A stretch of DNA of 9,075 bases, taken from a bacterium. GTDB lineage: Bacteria > Omnitrophota > Gorgyraeia > Gygaellales > UBA12090. Under the pieces are notes generated by a model that saw only the letters and a program-made list of their open reading frames with translations, searched no databases and had not been told where the DNA came from. This document shows, piece after piece, positions 6,401-9,075 of the stretch. The DNA lies in NCBI GenBank assembly GCA_004299495.1, contig SCPY01000038.1, positions 1-9,075 on the forward strand, read 5' to 3'. Each line of letters starts with the position of its first letter. The first letter of the stretch is position 1. The translations under genes and the position numbers were made by a program.

Positions 6401-9075
6401 ACGCCTCCATCGGTTTCAATTTCTACATCTCTGATGTCTCTATCATGCAACATCTTTCTTAATTGGCTTATCTTCCCCAATGTAGCAGGGATAAACGGCC
6501 TACTGCCGGCACCCGGAACTATCGCCATCAGAATAATGGCATTCAAGCCTTGGCCTAAAATATCCAAGAATCCATCCAGTATTGATAGAGGCGTTTCTGG
6601 ATTAATGACAAGAGCAACATCTAATCCGGTCTCTTTGATTCTTGCTATCAAGGTTTTAAGAACGCCCTTATTTTCAAAAGATTCGTAGTGTATAGCAACT
6701 TTATCTCTTCCGGGCCTGAGGCCAGCAGCAATTATTCTTTCTATTAAGGAAAGGTCTGGCTCTAGGCTCATAAGATGCACCTCTAAGGGAACGCCCATAG
6801 AAGAAATTTTCTTGATCTGGCCAGTGCAATCAAATGGCTCTGAACCGGGAGTAAATCTGCCATCTAAATAATCTACATGTATAGCATCAATACCGGAAAT
6901 TTTCGCCTCAGCCACTTCTCTAACCAGCATTTCATCAGAAGAAGACAAAATAGAGAATAATACTTTTGGCTGACTCAGCTCACTCTCGTTTTTAATCGGT
7001 GAAAGGCCGATTGTTTTTTTGCCTTTTTTATCAGCCTCTGGGGCATGATGACCTTCAAGTTCTTGATTTTCCAGAGGGCTAGAAGACACACCTAAATCCT
7101 TTAATCTTTCGGCATCCCCACCTTCCACCGGCGAGCTGAAAGATTTTACTTCCGGCTCACCATTTCCTTCCAGTATCAGAGAAACCAATATCTGCATCGT
7201 ACTACGGTGCCCCCCAACATTTAGCAGGGGCGCGGCATCAAAGGCAATTGTGGCAATCACTAAGCCTGGATTATTAGAGATGTGGGTATCAATAAGTCTG
7301 GCGTAACTATCCTGCCATCTTCTAATAATAAACAGTTCTTCCGCAGGCACCGGCACCACGGATTTACGCAGTCTCCATTCCTGGATGTACTGCTTAAGCC
7401 ATTTTTCGGAACGTCTCAAGTCAAGGCACAAAGAGATGATTTCACCGTCCAGCCAATAGAACAGACGAGTTAAATCCGTAGAGATGCCTATAAATCGGTA
7501 AGTCGTTCCAGCTCCATTTAATCTTTTGGTCGGCTGTCTCTCCCAAAACATATCAATATATAATGCGGTCTTGATGGATGGTGTCTTAAGATACGCCTTC
7601 TTGATGGTTCTAAAATAAATGTCCGGCTTAATCGCCCTGAGGAATTCGTCTCGCTCGGATTCCCTATCATCAGCCAAAACAATCTCAATATCTGATCCTA
7701 TCTTGCGCCTAAGGGCTTCTTCCCGCGTATTTCTGGGGCCGTCTTCAAGGGTTTTACCGTACATCCCAAAACGCGATACGGAGATATTAAAATCCTGCAT
7801 TTTCCCAAACCACTCTTCCTCAACCGACAGAGAAAATCCGCGAGCGCCCATAAGCGTATAATGCCTGCGGTATGCCCACTGGTAAAGCATAGAGCGCGGC
7901 AGGCTGCGTAGTTCATTACCATTAGGAATATGTTCAAAATAATGCTGAGGAAAAAAGCTGTCCCAATTATAAAAACCCCTCCTCTGATATTCCCCTATCC
8001 GGCTGTGGTACATCTCCGACGAAAACGCAGAGTAACGTATGAGCGAGAAAAACGCCTCTCTTTGGCGGTATTCTTTTAGTAAGCCGGCCTTAAGACCAAA
8101 CCTTTTCTTTGGATTTAACCGTTCATTGAGAATATCTAAGGGGTTGTTTCTCAAAATAATGTTCTTAATCAGGGGGTTATCTCTGACAAACTTATGATGA
8201 ACTATGATAAAGGCCATGGATTCTGTTAAATCTCTGATTAATTCTTCTCCATGCGTTACTAACATCTTTAAGATAAAACCGTATCTTTCGCTGTTTGCTA
8301 AACCATTATTTGCCTGGATAAAGAAGGGGATTGTTGTTAAGGCGGCCGCGCGCGCGTCTAAATCTTGAGTTTTAAGCATCTCCAAGATAAACACGAGGTT
8401 TGTTTCTGTAAAGGCAGTAGGGTTTGCCTGGATAAAGAAAGGGATTGACTTTAAGGCAGCTTGTCGCACAAATAGGTTTAACTCCTTAAGCATACCTAAC
8501 ACTAACCCGAGATTGGTTTCAGTAGCAAATGCATTGTTTGCATGGATAAAGGCGGGGATTATCTCTAAGGCGCCGTAGCGCTCGAATGGGCCTTGGCCAT
8601 CAAACATCTCCAGCACCATCTCAAAGTAAGCTTCAGTAGCAAATGCATTGTTTGCATGGATAAAGGCGGGAAGAATCAAGGTTAAAGCTTCGTACGTTTC
8701 AAAGCCTTCTTTTTTCAATCTCTCCGGCACCAGCCAGAAGTTATCTTCAGTAGCAAGAGTATTATTTGCCTGAATAAAAGATGGGATTGCCTCTAAGGCA
8801 TATTGGCACACAGTTCTCTTTCGGTCGTTGAGCATTTCCAGCACTATTCCGAAGTTAGTTTCAGTAGCAAAGGAATTGTTTGCCTGGATAAAGGAAGGAA
8901 TTACTTCTAAGGCGCTCAGGCGGCCATCAGACGATCCTCTGTTCCTAAGCATCTCCAGCACCATCGCGAAGTTAGTTTCAGTAAATGCAGCTGGGTTTGC
9001 TTGAATAAAAACCTGAATAAAAGATGGGATTGCTTTTAATGTATCGCGGCGAAATTCCCAGTCTTGAGCCTTGAG
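1..9075 (-). CDS. Giant multidomain protein, internal fragment of 3025 codons, open at both ends
   Basis: The frame was set by the GAPDH active-site motif SCASCTTNA at about 1236-1210 and extended both ways. No in-frame stop appears in 3025 consecutive codons. Recognised parts in N-to-C order are HEAT-like repeats (residues about 1-282 of the fragment), a ribulose-phosphate 3-epimerase-like barrel (704-932), a NodU/TobZ-type carbamoyltransferase (1046-1665), a ROK-type kinase (1835-2155) and GAPDH (2448-2805), separated by unassigned and low-complexity stretches. Start and stop lie outside, so total length, signal peptide and promoter are unknown. No methionine sits at any enzyme-domain start; the nearest ones are in linkers, roughly 15-80 residues upstream, without a convincing Shine-Dalgarno at normal spacing. 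This supports one chain rather than an operon of small genes. No known gene name applies to the whole. Confidence in the single frame is very high; the biological role is not known. Confidence 0.97.
469..660 (-). other. Low-complexity charged, then proline-rich, interdomain linker
   Basis: About 64 residues of Ala, Glu, Lys, Gln, Ser and Asp (for example QADAAEEGQASKDEKQ, then KKEEKVPASSDN) pass into a proline-rich stretch (PLPVPAIALKTPPQGQ). This is typical of a disordered tether. It follows the last conserved GAPDH helix directly, so the GAPDH domain ends here and a new folded unit begins after it. Confidence 0.82.
661..1734 (-). other. Glyceraldehyde-3-phosphate dehydrogenase domain, full length
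   Basis: About 358 residues cover the whole enzyme (usually 330-340), which oxidises glyceraldehyde 3-phosphate to 1,3-bisphosphoglycerate with NAD(P). Landmarks are INGAGGRIGALL (1722-1687), SPDTTYGRV (1587-1561), the active-site SCASCTTNAIAP with the nucleophilic Cys at 1224-1222, the base His at 1143-1141 exactly 27 residues later as in free enzymes, KTGAA, AIRIPAPTGS with the conserved Arg at 975-973, and the C-terminal WYDNEWGY (750-727). Oddities are one extra residue in the nucleotide-binding glycine loop, Gly at 1632-1630 where NAD-specific enzymes have Asp (LNG for the usual NDP), and Asp at 1128-1126 where the phosphate-binding Thr181 normally sits (HAHTSDQ for HxxTxTQ). Catalysis looks possible, but cofactor choice and phosphate binding are probably altered. 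The identity is secure. Confidence 0.97.
1735..2610 (-). other. Unassigned region with three SSSP linkers, about 292 residues
   Basis: Serine-rich SSSP motifs at 2592-2581, 2157-2146 and 1761-1750 divide this stretch into two segments. The first (2580-2160) is largely helical and charged, with WEYLKQPYPYPEEIAAAAEYFERV and a long Arg/Lys/Ala helix near 2400-2340, and ends in a proline-rich stretch (RAPPEEN). The second (2145-1765) starts helical (GVKDKLLREAIRRELSKEL) and becomes strand-rich (QTSFRVYFNREID, KIRIRVELENMQAQLVLAG). I recognise no family in either. Sampled GC is about 52-58%, clearly higher than in the kinase domain just upstream, so the composition changes at or near the first SSSP linker. 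Confidence 0.6.
2611..3573 (-). other. ROK-type sugar kinase-like domain (ASKHA fold)
   Basis: About 321 residues match the length of ROK proteins, which include ATP-dependent glucokinases, N-acylhexosamine kinases and transcription repressors. The N-terminal phosphate loop reads IYIGVDVGATTVKCAVLKDG (3570-3511). It is followed by IGISLPGVVNP (about 3405-3370), RVLNDVTAFAVAS (3219-3181) with the expected catalytic Asp at 3207-3205, LLALGTGVGCARFENG (3165-3107), and the C-terminal FILTGGIT (2784-2761) and YGGAVGAAFYAIKE (2655-2614). The zinc motif typical of ROK (GH followed by CxCGxxGCxE) is absent: the matching stretch, about 3090-2980, has only one Cys (GCSMRGSF). No helix-turn-helix precedes it, so a kinase role is likelier than a repressor role. 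The sugar substrate cannot be told; a divergent hexokinase-like ASKHA kinase is the main alternative. Confidence 0.87.
3574..4080 (-). other. Unassigned connector of about 169 residues between carbamoyltransferase and kinase domains
   Basis: No family is recognised. The segment is AT-rich (about 28% GC around 3661-3720). It begins with a probable helix (SLQDETQLRAFLQQAI), followed by strand-like stretches (HKIIIRLDCGIYGV), a mostly helical middle (MAKELFEGALQSILMRYVSS) and another helical run around 3780-3690. It ends with a short polar linker (KPLAKDETKG) before the kinase. It is long enough to be a small domain. Confidence 0.5.
4081..5940 (-). other. Carbamoyltransferase domain, NodU/TobZ/CmcH family, apparently complete
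   Basis: About 620 residues cover the whole family length (roughly 550-600). Enzymes of this family move a carbamoyl group from carbamoyl phosphate to a hydroxyl of a sugar or antibiotic through a carbamoyl-adenylate intermediate. N-terminal landmarks are YILGISGSSHDST (5937-5899), GRIVGVLEEERMSRTKHD (5880-5827), FPVNAIHRLL, the metal-binding HHLAHAASAYYPSG (5502-5461) and LDGYGDTESGS (5433-5401). The C-terminal part has FGGGIALN (4896-4873), GDAGTAIGAAL (4800-4768), HAFYGPGYSDEDI (4719-4681), GRSEAGPRALGARSIL (4557-4510) and NTSFNKQEPLVENPEEA (4203-4153). Metal-site histidines and both halves of the nucleotide fold are intact, so I expect activity. The usual RPFAPS loop reads RPSACS. The acceptor cannot be inferred; the neighbouring sugar-phosphate domains make a sugar plausible. 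Confidence 0.96.
5941..6279 (-). other. Unassigned connector of about 113 residues between epimerase-like and carbamoyltransferase domains
   Basis: No family is recognised. The first third is probably helical (ERDMLEEMFSEYGFSLGQHI). The rest is beta-rich (VTEVMINKDRLVDIYYNN, VYVGNFAFSVKG) and includes RDEIVGYLRAIPGV, which could be a small alpha/beta domain. There is no low-complexity linker or SSSP motif on either side, so it may pack on the carbamoyltransferase. A methionine at 5988-5986 lies 16 residues before the carbamoyltransferase core, but a purine run abuts it without the spacing of a ribosome binding site. Confidence 0.55.
6280..6966 (-). other. Ribulose-phosphate 3-epimerase-like TIM-barrel domain
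   Basis: The stretch spans about 229 residues, close to the roughly 225 of free ribulose-phosphate 3-epimerases, which interconvert ribulose 5-phosphate and xylulose 5-phosphate with a bound metal. The family landmarks occur in order: IHVDYLDGRFTP (near 6880-6845), EVHLM (6783-6769), VINPETPLSILD (6609-6574), LMAIVPGAG (6531-6505) and IETDGGVNEET (6420-6388). The four metal ligands and acid/base residues expected from the family (His and Asp in IHVD, His in VHLM, Asp in TDGGV) are all present. Two phosphate-gripping loops differ: the usual PGFGGQ reads PGAGSR, and the usual GS of AGSAIF is replaced by RT in IMRTWLL. The fold and metal site are well supported, but the substrate may not be a normal pentose 5-phosphate. 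A related epimerase of the same superfamily remains possible. Confidence 0.92.
6967..7140 (-). other. Low-complexity interdomain linker with two SSP motifs
   Basis: About 58 residues rich in Ser, Pro, Glu, Lys, Gly and Asp contain FSSPVEGG (7140-7117) and VSSSPLENQE (7089-7060), then a His-His and Lys-Lys rich stretch leading to the epimerase-like domain. The sequence looks disordered. The same Ser-Ser-Ser-Pro signature recurs at 2592-2581, 2157-2146 and 1761-1750, always at a boundary between folded segments. Confidence 0.8.
7141..8229 (-). other. Unassigned region of the giant protein, about 363 residues
   Basis: I do not recognise a family here. The first part (8229-8050) is charged and probably helical and follows on from the last repeat unit. 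The middle part (about 7980-7740) is rich in aromatic residues, with stretches such as RGFYNWDSFF, QWAYRRHYTLMGARG and EEEWFGKMQDF, and looks like a compact folded domain. The later part (7680-7200) alternates predicted strands and helices, with VLADDRE, IKPDIYFR, ALYIDMFWE, YRFIGIS and LVIATIAFDAAPLL. It holds no Walker, Rossmann or other motif I can name. The composition (about 48-57% GC in sampled lines) is higher than in the enzyme block that follows. It ends in an SSP linker at 7137-7129. Confidence 0.6.
8518..8670. repeat. Perfect 39-bp direct repeat, 114 bp apart, inside the HEAT-like array
   Basis: Positions 8518-8556 and 8632-8670 are identical over 39 bases and offset by exactly 114 bp, one 38-codon repeat unit. 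On the minus strand they encode the same 13 residues, PAFIHANNAFATE. Flanking bases differ on both sides. Identity at synonymous positions, unlike more distant units, points to a recent unit duplication or gene conversion. Confidence 0.95.
8769..9033. repeat. Perfect 22-bp direct repeat shared by two HEAT-like units
   Basis: Positions 8769-8790 and 9012-9033 are identical over 22 bases and lie 243 bp (81 codons) apart. Both encode the AIPSFIQ core of a unit on the minus strand. The 81-codon spacing equals one 43-residue plus one 38-residue unit. Confidence 0.9.
9001..9024. repeat. Imperfect 12-bp tandem duplication giving a doubled FIQ motif
   Basis: Positions 9001-9012 and 9013-9024 match at 9 of 12 bases. 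The duplication adds four codons, so this unit reads FIQVFIQANP where others read FIQANN. It largely explains why the unit starting at 9042 has 43 residues instead of 38. The frame is preserved. Confidence 0.75.

Larger units (their letters stand above)
8230..9075 (-). repeat. HEAT-like alpha-helical repeat domain, at least seven units of about 38 residues
   Basis: Seven units can be aligned by eye on a core resembling ALxxIPxFIQANNxFATETNFxxVLEML. They start at about 9042, 8913, 8799, 8688, 8571, 8457 and 8343, with lengths of 43, 38, 37, 39, 38, 38 and about 38 residues. The first residues of the fragment (LKAQD) match the tail of a unit (compare LKTQD before 8341), so the array continues beyond the window. 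Each unit reads as two amphipathic helices joined at the Asn-Asn or Asn-Pro turn, which is the plan of HEAT/ARM solenoids. Such solenoids usually bind proteins or act as scaffolds, so a binding or spacer role at this end of the giant protein is an inference. The last unit (8343-8230) diverges after FIQANN and leads into the next region. Assignment to HEAT rather than another helical repeat class is tentative; the repetition itself is certain. Confidence 0.82.

Noticed and set aside
6107..6688. 193-residue open frame on the plus strand opposite the epimerase-like domain
   Set aside because: It lies antisense to a domain with clear conserved family motifs, and its product is low-complexity Ser/Ile/Pro without any recognisable motif. 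It is a shadow of the minus-strand frame.
661..6966. An operon of separate rpe, carbamoyltransferase, glucokinase and gap genes
   Set aside because: There are no stop codons between the domains and no start codon with a well-spaced ribosome binding site at the domain beginnings, and the junctions encode typical linker sequence.
7698..7937. 79-residue minus-strand frame out of phase with the giant frame
   Set aside because: It has no motifs and overlaps the uninterrupted main frame, so it is treated as chance.
8230..9042. CRISPR array or non-coding tandem repeat
   Set aside because: The repeat period is a multiple of three on average, variation keeps the frame, and the translated repeats form amphipathic helices; there are no short uniform repeats with unique spacers.
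1..9075. Modular polyketide or nonribosomal peptide synthetase
   Set aside because: The size would fit, but there are no ketosynthase, adenylation, condensation or carrier-protein motifs anywhere in the frame.

Overview
The window is one unbroken coding frame. Read on the minus strand with codons in phase with base 9075 (9075 = 3 x 3025), I translated all 3025 codons by hand and met no stop codon. Neither the start nor the end of the gene lies here, so this is an internal slice of a giant gene of more than 3,000 codons. I see no intergenic space, RNA gene, promoter, terminator, insertion sequence or CRISPR array.

From the N-terminal side (high coordinates) to the C-terminal side (low coordinates) the polypeptide contains: at least seven HEAT-like alpha-helical repeats of about 38 residues (9075-8230); an unassigned region of about 360 residues (8229-7141); a polar linker carrying SSP motifs (7140-6967); a ribulose-phosphate 3-epimerase-like TIM barrel (6966-6280); an unassigned connector (6279-5941); a complete NodU/TobZ/CmcH-type carbamoyltransferase (5940-4081); an unassigned connector (4080-3574); a ROK-type sugar kinase (3573-2611); an unassigned, probably helical region broken by SSSP linkers (2610-1735); a full-length glyceraldehyde-3-phosphate dehydrogenase (1734-661); a charged, Pro/Ala-rich linker (660-469); and an unassigned region running off the window (468-1).

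Four enzyme folds, three of them acting on sugars or sugar phosphates, are thus strung in one chain between helical and low-complexity segments. The main catalytic residues are kept in the carbamoyltransferase, GAPDH, epimerase and kinase domains. Residues that normally hold substrate phosphate are changed in the epimerase and GAPDH domains, and the kinase lacks the usual ROK zinc motif. Base composition is mosaic: sampled lines are about 52-63% GC in the GAPDH half (1-2600), about 25-40% over the epimerase-carbamoyltransferase-kinase block (2640-7000), and about 42-57% beyond it. The changes fall near the SSSP linkers, which suggests assembly from modules of different origin.

The organism cannot be fixed from this window. 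Giant genes of many thousands of codons with enzyme domains are known from Omnitrophota (OP3) and some other candidate phyla. The architecture and the serine-rich SSSP linkers make an Omnitrophota genome my leading guess, as an inference only. How the enzyme domains cooperate is unknown. A scaffolded sugar-processing or sugar-carbamoylating surface protein and a multi-enzyme metabolic chain are both open possibilities.
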